In this document: positions 16,096-24,908 of the stretch, one piece after another
Layout of the letters: the number at the start of each line of letters is the position of its first letter
How positions within the stretch are numbered: the stretch's first letter is position 1
Assembly: GCF_028657195.3 (NCBI RefSeq)
Contig: NZ_JANCPR020000019.1
Span: 62,001-126,000 of the forward strand
Length of the DNA: 64,000 nt
Direction of reading: 5' to 3'
Source: Streptomyces iconiensis
GTDB taxonomy: Bacteria > Actinomycetota > Actinomycetes > Streptomycetales > Streptomycetaceae
Program-made: the position numbers and the translations under genes
The notes under the pieces: generated by a model
Database searches by the model: none
Seen by the model: the letters and a program-made list of their open reading frames with translations, nothing else
Told to the model about the DNA's origin: nothing

Positions 16096-17858
16096 TCAGG
16101 CGTCATCGCCGAAGTCCGGAGGCAAGTTACGGGCAACCAGAAGATCGTCGTTGGACATCCCCGCCGGCACCATGGGCCAGACCATGGCTTCTTTGGAGAC
16201 CATGAACTCGACCAGCACGGGCCTGTCCTCGACCTTCGCCGCCTCTTGGATCACCCTGTCGACATCCTCGGCCCGCTCACAGGTGAAGGCCGCACAACCG
16301 TAGGCACGGGCAAGTGCGGCGATGTCAGGGCTGGTGTCCAGGGATGCCGCGCTCAGGTCGGTGTGCGCGTACTCACGGTCGTAAAAGAGGTCCTGCCACT
16401 GGCGCACCATGCCCAGGGTGCCGTTGTTGATGACCGCCACCTTGATCGGGAGACCGCTGTGCACGCAGGCGGCGAGTTCTTGGTTGGTCATCTGGAACGA
16501 GCCGTCGCCATCTATCGCCCACACACGGGCATCGGGCAGCGCCGCCTTGACCCCCATGGCAGCCGGTAGGGCGTAGCCCATCGTCCCAGCGCCACCGGAG
16601 TTGACGAAGGAGCGCGGCCTTTCGAACGGGATGAGCTGCGCGGCCCACATCTGATGCTGTCCTACCCCGGCGGTGTAAACGGTCCCCGGACCAGACGTCA
16701 GCGCGCCCAGACGTTCGGTGACGTAGTGGGGAGAGAGCGCCCCGGGGGTGGGTGAGTAGCCGAGGGGAAAGCGCTGCCGCAACTCCTCCAGCCTGCTGAG
16801 CCACGGGCCGTGCCCGGCCCCGTCTTCGGCCGTACGTCCGGATTGGCGCGCGCGGTCGGTGCGCAGTTGCGCCAGGAGGGCGCTGAGTGCGGGCGCACAG
16901 TCAGCGACGATCCCTACGTCGGGCCGACGCTTGCGACCGATCTCCCCGGCATCGATGTCGACGTGGATGACACGGGCGTCAGGCGCGAAGGAGTCCAGTT
17001 CACCCGTGACACGGTCATCGAACCGTGTCCCCAGCGCCAACAGCAGGTCGGCCTCCTGGAGGGCCGCGACGGCAGTCACGGAGCCATGCATGCCGGGCAT
17101 GCCCATGTGCAGCGGATGTCCGCCGGGTCAGGGGTCGGACGCGGCTCGTGCGGAAGCCGCAGGTCCTGCGAGAGTTCCAGGTACGTGGCGCCCTGCAAGG
17201 CATCCTTCGTTATATCCACCAGAACCGGGCCCGGGCGCCCGCTGACCGCCGCGCGTAGCGCCCTCGCAACCGTGGGCCCGACGTCCTCGGCCTTGGACAC
17301 CTGGGCGTTGAACTTGGTGACCGGAGCCGTGATGGAGCAGATGTCGCTCTCCTGGAACGCGTCACTGCCGAGTAACCCGCTGGGGACCTGCCCGGTGATC
17401 GCCAGGGTCGGGACGGAGTCCATGCGCGAGTCCATCAGCGCGGTGACCAGATTCGTGGCACCGGGCCCTGAGGTCGCCACACACACCCCCACCCGCCCTG
17501 ACGCCTGCGCGTAACCGGACGCGGCGTGCCCGGCACCCTGTTCGTGGCGGGTGAGGATGTGCTGTATCCCGAGGGCCTCGCTCATGCGCTGGTACAGCGG
17601 CAGGATCGCCCCGCCGGGGATACCGAACAGCGCCTTCACACCGTGTTGCTGGAACGCATTGATCACCGACTGGTGCATGAGGGTTTCGAGCGCGGCATCG
17701 AGCGTCGAGGCGGTGTTGCAGGCGGTCCGGCGCAATTCTGTAACGGATGGGGAGAAGGTTGAGTACGAGTGCGGTTGAGCCGTGTGCGATACAGAGGGAT
17801 CTCGCCTCTGAGCTTCTAAAGACGAACGGTGAGAACGGATTGCGTGGGGCGCGTTCAC
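16096..17858 (-). pseudogene. ilvB: Acetolactate synthase large subunit, broken by internal deletion and frameshift
   Basis: The reverse strand carries the two ends of a ThDP-dependent acetolactate synthase (first step of Val/Leu/Ile synthesis from pyruvate). The N-terminal part has FGIPGGAILPLYQRM and the catalytic-Glu segment TRHEQGAGHAASGYAQ, and runs to ...PTPDPAD. The C-terminal part resumes in another frame at HPLHMGMPGMHGS and includes the ThDP motif GDGSFQMTNQE...NNGTLGMV. At ~17115-17130 about 50 codons that normally lie between these segments are missing, and the frame changes. The start is uncertain: GTG 17858 with AAGGGGA, or ATG 17678, which fits family length. The deletion removes part of the central domain, so activity is unlikely. 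The downstream half could start at ATG 17106. Confidence 0.8.
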
Positions 17859-18152
17859 GCCATCCCCTTTACGACGGGAATTCCCGCACCTGAGCGACCT
17901 CCTCGAAGGCCACTTCCGCAACGTCCGCCAGCGGGCCCTCACGGTCGCCCGAGTTCCACGGCCGGGCCTGTGGCCTCCTGGCCGCTGTGAGGTGCATATC
18001 CGGTCATGACCGCTTTCGGCATGACCGGTTCCGTCGTGGCCACTCCACTTCCCGACGGGCTACGTTCCCTTCACCCACCGCACCACAGCAGGGTGAACGC
18101 CCCTCACACGCCGCCCACCGGGCAGATGCCCGACACGTCTTCGGAGGCCCCC

Positions 18153-18494
18153 GTGCGTCACCTCACCCGTGCCTTGGCCACCGCTGCTGTCACGGCGTTC
18201 ATGGGAGGCGTGCTGGTCGTGCCGGCTGCCGCGTCCAGCCCGGCCGCACCGCCGGCGCCCACCGGCTGCACGACCTGGACGGAGAACGACTACGAATCCG
18301 GCATCTGGGTCGGCGCGGGCCAGTGCGACACGGGCAAGTACGTCGTCGAGGTCCGTTGCCGCAACATCCTGACCGGCACGATCTACTTCAGCACCGGGAG
18401 CAGGACGTTCCCGACCAAGGCCCCTCGCATCGCCTACACCCCCTGTGACAGGGACAGCGTCGCCCAGGAGGCATGGATCGTTCCGGTCTCCTGA
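18153..18494 (+). CDS. Small secreted Cys-containing protein
   Basis: 113-aa exported protein. Start GTG 18153 follows GGAGG by 5 nt. Residues 1-28 form a clear Sec signal peptide (VRHLTRALATAAVTAFMGGV, then an AAASS cleavage region). The mature part of ~80 aa has four Cys (TGCTTW, GQCDTG, VRCRN, TPCDRD), suggesting two disulfides, and many aromatic and Thr residues. A decayed paralogue lies at 6345-6565. No named family is recognised; a small extracellular inhibitor or binding protein would fit the size, but that is a guess. Confidence 0.75.
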   Translation: MRHLTRALATAAVTAFMGGVLVVPAAASSPAAPPAPTGCTTWTENDYESGIWVGAGQCDTGKYVVEVRCRNILTGTIYFSTGSRTFPTKAPRIAYTPCDRDSVAQEAWIVPVS

Positions 18495-19009
18495 CCACAC
18501 ACCGCCTCCGGCCAGAAGGGACGGCGCGCGGAACCCACCGGCACGGCAGCGGTTTCCATGCCTGGCGGCCTGACGCTCCGGCCGCCGGGTTCCATTCCGA
18601 GTCTGGCGTGGGAGGAGTTCGGCACAGTGCATTCGCTGGGGTGTTCATGAGCGCACACCCAGGAGCCGCCACCAAGGGCCGTGGCTGTTGACGCACTCGA
18701 CTGTCCAACGCGGCCATCTCCAGTCGTGCGCGCTGCCGCATGGGCACCTGGCGATCACGTGGTACCCATCGGGGCCCTTGATCCACGTGCGGGTCGAACT
18801 GTGTTCTCGCATTGCTCAAGTGGCCTGCTCCTCCGGCCCGTTGGTGCGCAGGATCTGCTGTGGAACTCGTTCGACTGTCCCTGGTCCATTCGTATGGGTT
18901 GTTTAAGTGTTCATGTCTGGTGCGTGGTGAGGTGCCTGCCGAACTGTGGGTGTGGCGGGGCCGCGTTCGGCCGGGTGGTGCCGCTGTCTTTTTGAATTTC
19001 GGCCGGAGG
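18495..19009. other. Intergenic region upstream of the lasso-like precursor
   Basis: About 515 bases. Several overlapping open frames, none with a good start site or recognisable product. No lasso cyclase, RRE protein or protease is encoded here. The region must hold the promoter of the short gene at 19023. Confidence 0.5.
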
Positions 19010-19022
19010 GGAGGTGATTGCT

Positions 19023-19169
19023 GTGGAGGACTCACGTGAGGTGTACGAGGTGCCGACGGTGACGGATGCGGGGGACTTCTCCGAGGTCACGCAGGGCGAC
19101 CTCGCCGGCTGGACCTTCGATGGCGGGCACGCGCCGTTCGTCTACATGTTCAAGGGCCCCGAAGGTTAA
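19023..19169 (+). CDS. Probable lasso peptide precursor (48 aa), orphan
   Basis: GTG 19023 has GGAGG at 19010-19014 (8-nt spacing). The 48-aa product matches the layout of actinobacterial lasso precursors. The leader carries YEVPTV (YxxPxL-type recognition motif, residues 8-13) and GDFSEVTQ with Thr at -2. The core would begin at Gly25: GDLAGWTFD gives Gly1 and an Asp at position 9, the spacing needed for a 9-residue isopeptide ring. The tail of 15 residues starts GGHAPFVYMF and ends KGPEG. A perfect hairpin follows 9 nt after TAA. No lasso cyclase, RRE protein or leader peptidase lies in the window, so maturation would need enzymes encoded elsewhere, or the gene is a relic. Codon use is Streptomyces-like. 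Identification is by motif and spacing only. Confidence 0.72.
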   Translation: MEDSREVYEVPTVTDAGDFSEVTQGDLAGWTFDGGHAPFVYMFKGPEG

Positions 19170-19178
19170 GGGGCGGTC

Positions 19179-19204
19179 GGCGGGGCGGTGTTTGCCGCCC
19201 CGCC
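19179..19204 (+). terminator. Hairpin directly after the lasso-like gene
   Basis: Perfect 10-bp stem GGCGGGGCGG / CCGCCCCGCC with a 6-nt loop, 9 nt after the TAA at 19169. It supports the short frame as a real, separately terminated transcript. Confidence 0.8.
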
Positions 19205-19220
19205 GGTCTTGTGCCCTACC

Positions 19221-19523
19221 GGGGGCACGTTTCGCGCAACACCCAGCGCGCTTACCGCTCCCCCAGCGCGCCCCGACCGCCCCGACCGCCTCGCCCCGCC
19301 CGGCACCCCGTTCCCCGTCGCCGAACTCGGCACCGAGGCCGCCGTCGAACGGCTCACCTCATGGTTCGGTGAGCGGTGGAATCCCCGGGCCGCCGTTACC
19401 TTCCACCGGCGCCTGGACGCTCTGGGTTCAGCCACCTCCTTCTGGATCGGCCAAGGCCGGCTCACCACCGGCACAACCGGAAGGCCGGCAGACGGCATCT
19501 CGCGTACGTCGCTCAGGGCTTGA
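19221..19523 (+). pseudogene. Possible tyrosine-recombinase N-terminal remnant
   Basis: The frame reads WFGERWNPRAAVTFHRRLDA followed by a segment ending SFWIGQGRL. This resembles the N-terminal SAM-like DNA-binding domain of Streptomyces tyrosine integrases (R.W....ATF.R.L.AL.SA..FW..QGWL). It has no catalytic domain and no clear start, and stops at 19523. If correct, it marks an excision or integration scar next to the lasso-like gene. The resemblance is by eye only. Confidence 0.35.
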
Positions 19524-19699
19524 TGCCGGCGGCCTTCCACGGGGCTGGCTGCCGGTGCACGGTCGAGGGCGAGGCGGTGGCAATGTACGCAGCCCGCTCA
19601 CACCGACCACGCACGCCAACCCTGCGTGGCGTCCACGGTCCCCGGGGGCCGCGGCAGGGCGGCGGACGGGGCTTCCTCTCTGGTGCTTCGTGGTTGCGG

Positions 19700-21706
19700 T
19701 CAGGGCGTCGTGAGGCCGAACCAGTAACTGAAGGTCTCCAGGAGGGAGTTGAGGCGGTTGAAGGGTTCGATGGTGCCGGTGGGGATGGTGAGAGCGCCCT
19801 CGCTGTACAGCTCGCCCGGGGTCTTGGCGCCGATGGCGAACTCGTTGAGGCCGGTGCGAGTGATCTCGTACATGGCGTCGGCCGTGTCCTGGTCGGCGGC
19901 CCGCGGAGTGTGGACGAGGACGCCGTTGCGGAGCCGCACCGTGCACTCGGACGGGTCGTCCGGGAGCCCTCCGGTGACCGTGAGGCCGAAGGAGAGCGGG
20001 TGGCTCGCGGCGGCGGGGCCGTTGAGGCGGATGCCGACGTAGTCGAAGAGCATCTCCAGCGGCATGGCGGCCAGCACGGGCGGGGTGATGATCTGCGGCG
20101 AGGGCAGGTTGGGCGGGGCGCCGTCGGCGGACCGGGTGCGCAGCTCGTGTGCGGCGGCGAGGTAGAAGTTGCGCCAGGGGCCGCTCTCGGCCTGGTAGCC
20201 GAGCTGTTCGAGGACGTCGGCCTCCAGGTGGCGGGCGTCCTGGTCGGTGGGGTCGGCGAAGACGGCGTGGCTGAGGAGTTCGGCGGCCCACCGGTAGTCG
20301 TCGGCGTTCTTGGCGTTCTCGTACGTCTGGCGGGCGAGCGCGACAACGGTGGCGGCGCCGCCCATCGCCTCGACGTACCGGAGCCCCGCCGCCTCCGGGG
20401 GCAGGGTGTGCAGGTGGGCGGCGTTGCCGTCGTACCAGCCCAGGTAGCGCTGGTAGACGGCCTTGATGTCGTGGTTGACGGTGCCGTAGTAGCCGCGGTT
20501 GAACCACTGTCCGGCCAGGGACTCCGGCACGTGGGTGTCGAGGTCCTCGGCGATCTCCGTCATGGTCCGGCCCTGGTTGGCCAGCCGCAGTGACTGGTCG
20601 TGCAGGAAACGGTAGAGGTCGGCCTGGCTGGTCAGGAACGAGACGATGGCGTCAGGCTTGTCCTCGGTCTTCCAGCGGGGCCAGAAGTGGCTGGCGAACA
20701 GGGTGTCCGAGCGGTCGGCGTACCACTCGATGGACTGGGTGAGGTACTCCGACCACGCCTTGGCGTCGCGAACCTGGGCCCCGCGCAGGCTGTAGAGGTT
20801 GTGCAGGGTGGGGGTGGCGTTCTCGGCCATGCACAGGGTGCGCACGTCGGGCAGGTAGAAGTTCATCTCGGCCGGGGCCTCGGTGCCCGGGGTGAGCTGG
20901 AACTCCATGTTCACGGGCCCGAACGCGTGGGGGTGGCCCTTCTTCGCCCTGTGCGGGGTGACCTCGAACGTCGGGGGCAGCAGTCCGGACGATCCGGCGG
21001 ACATGCTCTTGCCCAGCCCGGCGTCGACCTGGCCCTGCGCTGACCGTTCGAGGAGCGGCCCGTACATGAACATCGCGCGACGCTGCATGGCGTTGCCCGC
21101 GTAGACGTTCTCGCTCACCGAGTGCTCCAGGAAGCCTTCCGGGGCGATGACGTCCACGCCCTCGGGCAGCTCGCCGTTCTCGAACAGGCCCAGCACGCCG
21201 CCGTAGTGGTCGAGGTGGGAGTGGGTGAAGAGCACCGCGCGGATGGCGCGCTCCTGGCCTCGGTGCTGCCGGTAGAGCTTGAGGGCTGCCGCGGCGCACT
21301 CGGCGCTGATCAGGGGGTCCACCACCACGATCTCCGGGGACTCCCCTGTGGGGTCCTCCAGGAAGGAGATGTTGGACAGGTCCATCCCCCGCACCTGGTA
21401 GACGGCGTTGGGGACGACCTCGAAGAGGCCGGTGTACATGTTCAGCCTCGCGTTGCGCCACAGGCTGGGGTTGACGGTGTCGGGCGCCGCCTCCTCGTTC
21501 AGGAACGTGTAGGCGCTCAGGCTCCACGCGGGGAGCTTGCCGTCTTCCCGGCCGATGGTGAAGTCCGCGGGCAGCTCTTCGAGCTGCCACTGTGCGGCGA
21601 GGGCCCTCTCGGCGTCCTCGTCCCACGGGGGAACGGGGACCGCGGCGTTCAGGTCCCTGGTCAGGGTGGTGGCGGGCTGGGGTGTCCTGTCGGTGGAACC
21701 GTGCAT
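19700..21706 (-). CDS. Alkyl/aryl sulfatase, metallo-beta-lactamase type (SdsA1-like)
   Basis: 668-aa zinc alkylsulfatase that hydrolyses sulfate esters of alkyl chains such as dodecyl sulfate. The metallo-beta-lactamase domain carries the Zn motif FTHSHLDHYGG (~159). NVYAGNAMQRRAMFMYG and EMNFYLPDVRTLCMAENATP are typical of the SdsA1 family. A helical dimerisation domain (~395-530) follows, and the C-terminal ~130 residues form an SCP2-like hydrophobic pocket (PLEMLFDYVGIRLNGP). No signal peptide is visible, so it may be cytoplasmic. Length matches the family. It stands alone between unrelated genes. Confidence 0.93.
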   Translation of the reverse strand: MHGSTDRTPQPATTLTRDLNAAVPVPPWDEDAERALAAQWQLEELPADFTIGREDGKLPAWSLSAYTFLNEEAAPDTVNPSLWRNARLNMYTGLFEVVPNAVYQVRGMDLSNISFLEDPTGESPEIVVVDPLISAECAAAALKLYRQHRGQERAIRAVLFTHSHLDHYGGVLGLFENGELPEGVDVIAPEGFLEHSVSENVYAGNAMQRRAMFMYGPLLERSAQGQVDAGLGKSMSAGSSGLLPPTFEVTPHRAKKGHPHAFGPVNMEFQLTPGTEAPAEMNFYLPDVRTLCMAENATPTLHNLYSLRGAQVRDAKAWSEYLTQSIEWYADRSDTLFASHFWPRWKTEDKPDAIVSFLTSQADLYRFLHDQSLRLANQGRTMTEIAEDLDTHVPESLAGQWFNRGYYGTVNHDIKAVYQRYLGWYDGNAAHLHTLPPEAAGLRYVEAMGGAATVVALARQTYENAKNADDYRWAAELLSHAVFADPTDQDARHLEADVLEQLGYQAESGPWRNFYLAAAHELRTRSADGAPPNLPSPQIITPPVLAAMPLEMLFDYVGIRLNGPAAASHPLSFGLTVTGGLPDDPSECTVRLRNGVLVHTPRAADQDTADAMYEITRTGLNEFAIGAKTPGELYSEGALTIPTGTIEPFNRLNSLLETFSYWFGLTTP

Positions 21707-22094
21707 CGGTCGCTTCCCCTCTGTCGGCCGGAGGCCGAGCCTCCGGAGCGGATTCGGCTCGCGCGCGACTCAACGGCCCACCCGGCGACGGGGATGGCGT
21801 GCTCCCGTGGCGTGGGCGGCCCGACAGCACGGATCCTCCCAGTGCGTGCCTGGGGCAACCAGACGGGGAACCGGTCAGCCGGACAGGTGTCCTGTTCCGT
21901 CCCCGCGGTCCCGGACCCGTGGGAGCAGGGGGAGTCCTGTCGGCGCGCGGTGCGGTCGCCGACGGTGCCGAGGGGGACTTCCGGCCGGTCCGCGAACGGG
22001 TTGGGGCCGCCGCCCCGGTCTTGTTTCCGGCCTTGTCGATACCCCGCGCCGTTGCGAAGCTCCGCAAGGAATCCGACGTAGGAAAGGGGCAGCG

Positions 22095-23288
22095 ATGGGT
22101 GTGGTTCTGGGCGACTTAGAGGTCGCGTTCACCACCGGTTTCACCGCGCGATGGAACGACCGCAACAGCGGCGGCAGGTTGAACACCGGGTTCTGGCAGC
22201 CGGTTCCGCCCGCCGGGTTCCGGGCGCTGGGTACCCTCGGCCGGCCCGACTACGGCGACCCCAACGGCGTCGGTGTCGCCGTGTGCGTACGGCAGGCCGA
22301 GGGCAGGCCACAGGCGCTCGCCGACCCGGTCGACTACGAGTGGCGGTACGACGACAAGGGCTCCGGGGCGCGCTTGAACGGCAGTACGTGGCGCCCCGTC
22401 CCACCGAGCGGCTATGTCGCGCTCGGGGACGTGTGCGCCGACAGCCACTACAAGCCCGCGCTCACCGACGCGGTGTGCGTACGCGAGGACCTGACCGCGC
22501 CCGGCCCGGCCGGGGGGCTGATCTGGAACGTGGCCGACACCGGCGGACGGCACCGGGCCAGCATGTGGCGCATCACCGCCCCGCCCTCGTACGTGGACGC
22601 CACGGAGGGGCCGACCAAGGCGATGATCGCGCCCGGCGGGTTCGTCACGGTCGCGCAGTACGAGCAGCCCGCCTTCGAGGAGCAGATGCGGGTGCTGCGG
22701 CTGCCGTTGCCCTCGGAGCGACCTGGAACGCTGCCCGCGCCGCCGCAGTTGACCGGCCGCTCCCGGCCCGCATCGGCGACCGCCCCGGTCACCGATCACG
22801 CGGTGCGGGTACCGATGACGGCCGTCGTCGACACCGGCCGGTCGGTGGCCTGGAAGGTCGCCAACTCGCCCTTCTACACCATCGAGCGCCAGGTGGCGTG
22901 GAAGCTGCTGATGTTCGCCAACAACGCCACGTCCGTCGACCAGTGGCTGGAGGACGCGGTCACCGTGGGGGTGGAGAAGTCCACCAGCGAATCGTTCCAG
23001 GTCACCACCGGCGTCTCGGTCACGGTGGAATCCGGCGTCCAGCTCGCAGGGGCCGGATCCCAGGTCTCCGCCACCGTCAGCACGGAGCTGGGCTACGCGA
23101 CATCCACTTCGGTGTCCCACTTCGAACAGCGCACTGTCACCCGCAAGATGATCACGCCCGCCGGTCATGCCGCCGCCATGTGGGTGGGCGCGTACTCCCT
23201 GCGTACCGTGCGCGGCGACGGAAGCGTGGTGGGCCAGGCGCTGGCCTTCGACGGTGACAGCTTCCACACGGACCAGTACCCGGACTGA
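22095..23288 (+). CDS. Vps62-related / DUF946-like protein
   Basis: 397-aa protein. The N-terminal ~190 residues contain two repeats of a Vps62/DUF946-like pattern (RNSGGRLNTGFWQPVPPAGF and GSGARLNGSTWRPVPPSGYVALG), also found in fungal and plant proteins and in some bacterial toxin-associated proteins. After a Pro-rich linker comes a Thr/Ser/Val-rich beta region with alternating strands (VTTGVSVTVESGVQLAGAGS), of the type seen in pore-forming or jelly-roll modules. No signal peptide. ATG 22095 follows GGAAAGGGG. It is directly upstream of the choice-of-anchor-like gene and may be cotranscribed. Function unknown. Confidence 0.75.
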   Translation: MGVVLGDLEVAFTTGFTARWNDRNSGGRLNTGFWQPVPPAGFRALGTLGRPDYGDPNGVGVAVCVRQAEGRPQALADPVDYEWRYDDKGSGARLNGSTWRPVPPSGYVALGDVCADSHYKPALTDAVCVREDLTAPGPAGGLIWNVADTGGRHRASMWRITAPPSYVDATEGPTKAMIAPGGFVTVAQYEQPAFEEQMRVLRLPLPSERPGTLPAPPQLTGRSRPASATAPVTDHAVRVPMTAVVDTGRSVAWKVANSPFYTIERQVAWKLLMFANNATSVDQWLEDAVTVGVEKSTSESFQVTTGVSVTVESGVQLAGAGSQVSATVSTELGYATSTSVSHFEQRTVTRKMITPAGHAAAMWVGAYSLRTVRGDGSVVGQALAFDGDSFHTDQYPD

Positions 23289-23376
23289 GCCATGGACCGA
23301 GCCATGGACCGAGCCATGGTGCCCACTTCGGAAAGGAATCGCTGATGGCCGCTTCGGAAAGGAACCGCTGATGGCC
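23287..23376. repeat. Tandem 12-bp repeats and duplicated ribosome site/start
   Basis: GAGCCATGGACC occurs at 23287-23298 and 23299-23310, with a variant third copy after it. Then a 25-bp block containing GGAAAGG and GCTGATGGCC appears twice (23326-23350 and 23352-23376, one mismatch). The first ATG (23345) opens an 8-codon reading frame whose TGA overlaps the second ATG (23371) as TGATG. Confidence 0.9.
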
Positions 23377-24288
23377 ACTGTCACCACAGCCGGCACGTGG
23401 AAGCGTGCCAGCCCCATGCCACCCGAGGACCTCCGCGGCGAGGGGACGAACCAGGTCCGCTGGGGAACCGCTGACGAGCAGAACCGCGAGACCGGGTACA
23501 CCTTCACCGGCGGTACGACCGACGCCCGGCTGGACGGCCACGAATTCACGCTGGGCACACTCACGTACGACAACTACATACGCGACCCCGGGGTCTACAT
23601 CTTCAGCTTCTGGCTGATGCTGACCGTCCGCGTCGCCGTCGAGGGCAGCCCCGAGGCGGAGTTCACCTACGTCGCCTCTCACGCCGATATGGGGGACCAG
23701 CAGCGCGACGTACCGGACTCCCTGACCTTCATGACCAGTCCGCCCGAGCAGAGCATCTCGATCGACGGCGTCCCCTACACCGTGGTGCTGTGCGGCTTCC
23801 CGACCGACCGCGACGAACCGCCCACGGACGTGCTGCGGGGCCCGGAGAAGTCGAGCACCACCGTCGAGCTGCACGCCATGTTCGTCCGCAGGGACGGCGT
23901 GCACCTGGCCATCCGCGATGTCCACTACGCGGGCACCCCCGACGAGGAGTACGCCGAGATCGTCAACCACTGCGCGACCGGCCTCGGGCTCAACGGCTGG
24001 GTCCTCAACGTTCACCCTGGCCAACTCCCACCACCGCAGCCACCCCGCGCAAACCCAGGCACTGCACCGCTACCTGCGCTGGCGCAATACCGACGCCCGC
24101 CACCCCGACGTACTCACCGCCCAACGCAAGGAACGCGCCCGTGTCCGCCGCGAGAAGGGCATCCGCTGGGGCGGACGCCCCCTCAACACCGCAGCCTGAC
24201 TCAACACCGCAGCCTGACCAACCGCGAACCGCAGTCCCCGAGCGCCGAAGGAGGCAAGTTCAGAAGAAGGACAGCGACAGAAGGATGA
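23371..24288 (+). CDS. Choice-of-anchor-K-like protein with a replaced C-terminus
   Basis: 305-aa frame. Residues ~1-210 resemble the choice-of-anchor K beta-sandwich: TAGTWKRASP, TNQVRWGTADEQN, GYTFTG, EFTLGTLTYDNY, then alternating strands. From ~24010 onward the DNA matches a transposase 3' end read in a different frame, and this protein's last ~90 residues become low-complexity Pro/Arg (PPPQPPRANPG...). The natural C-terminus was therefore probably lost when an insertion sequence entered. Start ATG 23371 uses the second of two duplicated ribosome sites. It lies 82 bp after the Vps62-like gene, so both may be one unit. No sorting signal is left. Confidence 0.6.
   Translation: MATVTTAGTWKRASPMPPEDLRGEGTNQVRWGTADEQNRETGYTFTGGTTDARLDGHEFTLGTLTYDNYIRDPGVYIFSFWLMLTVRVAVEGSPEAEFTYVASHADMGDQQRDVPDSLTFMTSPPEQSISIDGVPYTVVLCGFPTDRDEPPTDVLRGPEKSSTTVELHAMFVRRDGVHLAIRDVHYAGTPDEEYAEIVNHCATGLGLNGWVLNVHPGQLPPPQPPRANPGTAPLPALAQYRRPPPRRTHRPTQGTRPCPPREGHPLGRTPPQHRSLTQHRSLTNREPQSPSAEGGKFRRRTATEG
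24011..24199 (+). mobile_element. IS630-like transposase 3' remnant
   Basis: Read in frame 2 the DNA gives NSHHRSHPAQTQALHRYLRW, then DARHPDVLTAQRKERARVRREKGIRWGGRP and a stop. This is the C-terminal end commonly seen in Streptomyces IS630-type transposases. The catalytic part is absent. The last 18 bp (24182-24199) are repeated in tandem at 24200-24217. Confidence 0.6.
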
Positions 24289-24289
24289 C

Positions 24290-24667
24290 TCAGGAGGCGG
24301 ACGGTTCGATCTCCCCCGCAAAGACGATGACCTGGTCGATGAGGCTCCGCCGCAGATGGACGACGTCCGTTCCCGCCAGGCGGGGACCTCCATCCGGCGT
24401 GGTGAAGACCCACTGGTACCGGGCCCACTCGTCAGGCATGTCCACCGCCGAGCAGCGCACCATCGTGCCGGTCCCCGCAGGGTGGCGCCGGATGTCCAGC
24501 ACGAACCGCTCGACCGCCGCGATCCCTTCGCTGCGACCCAACGGCCCCCAGAAGACCACGTCTGAGGTCAGCGCCTGGGAGAGCAGAGCAGTCACGTAGA
24601 TGTCGTCCGAGGCGTTGAACGCGGAGATGAACATGTCGATCGCGGAGCGTGCACTCTCTTCCTGCAT
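24290..24667 (-). CDS. NTF2-like / SnoaL-type protein
   Basis: 125-aa protein of the SnoaL/NTF2-like superfamily: an N-terminal helix ARSAIDMFISAFNASDDIYV, then SDVVFWGPLGRSEGIAAVERF, a typical SnoaL-like pocket region, and a C-terminal beta-sheet ending VIVFAGEIEP. Roles in this fold range from isomerases to dehydratases. Start ATG 24667 is assumed; no strong ribosome site is obvious. It is transcribed away from the PKS locus, 0.7 kb from the SDR gene on the same strand. Involvement in the polyketide pathway is possible but unproven. Confidence 0.7.
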   Translation of the reverse strand: MQEESARSAIDMFISAFNASDDIYVTALLSQALTSDVVFWGPLGRSEGIAAVERFVLDIRRHPAGTGTMVRCSAVDMPDEWARYQWVFTTPDGGPRLAGTDVVHLRRSLIDQVIVFAGEIEPSAS

Positions 24668-24908
24668 ACCCCAGTAATACCAGCCGTTTCGCGTGCGCTC
24701 GTCCCGTGAGCCGCCTTCCGATCACGGTGAACCATTCCGGCCACAGCACTACCCGCCAACGGGACTTCGTCGCGCCCCAGTTGCTCAGGTCGTGGCAGGA
24801 GACCGACCGCGAGCATTTTCGCTCCGTTCGAAGACTGGGGGCGTCACGGTGGTGCGGAACGCCGGGGACGCCGTTGCCGCACGTCCCCGGCGTATGGCCA
24901 GATGGCTG

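Noticed and set aside
16096..17106. Treating the two acetolactate synthase pieces as two real genes
   Set aside because: They are adjacent parts of one protein in different frames with the middle missing; a pseudogene explains both.
18495..19700. Lasso cyclase or leader-peptidase genes near the precursor
   Set aside because: Both strands were checked; no frame of suitable length or motif (asparagine-synthetase-like, transglutaminase-like, RRE) exists between 17.9 and 21.7 kb.
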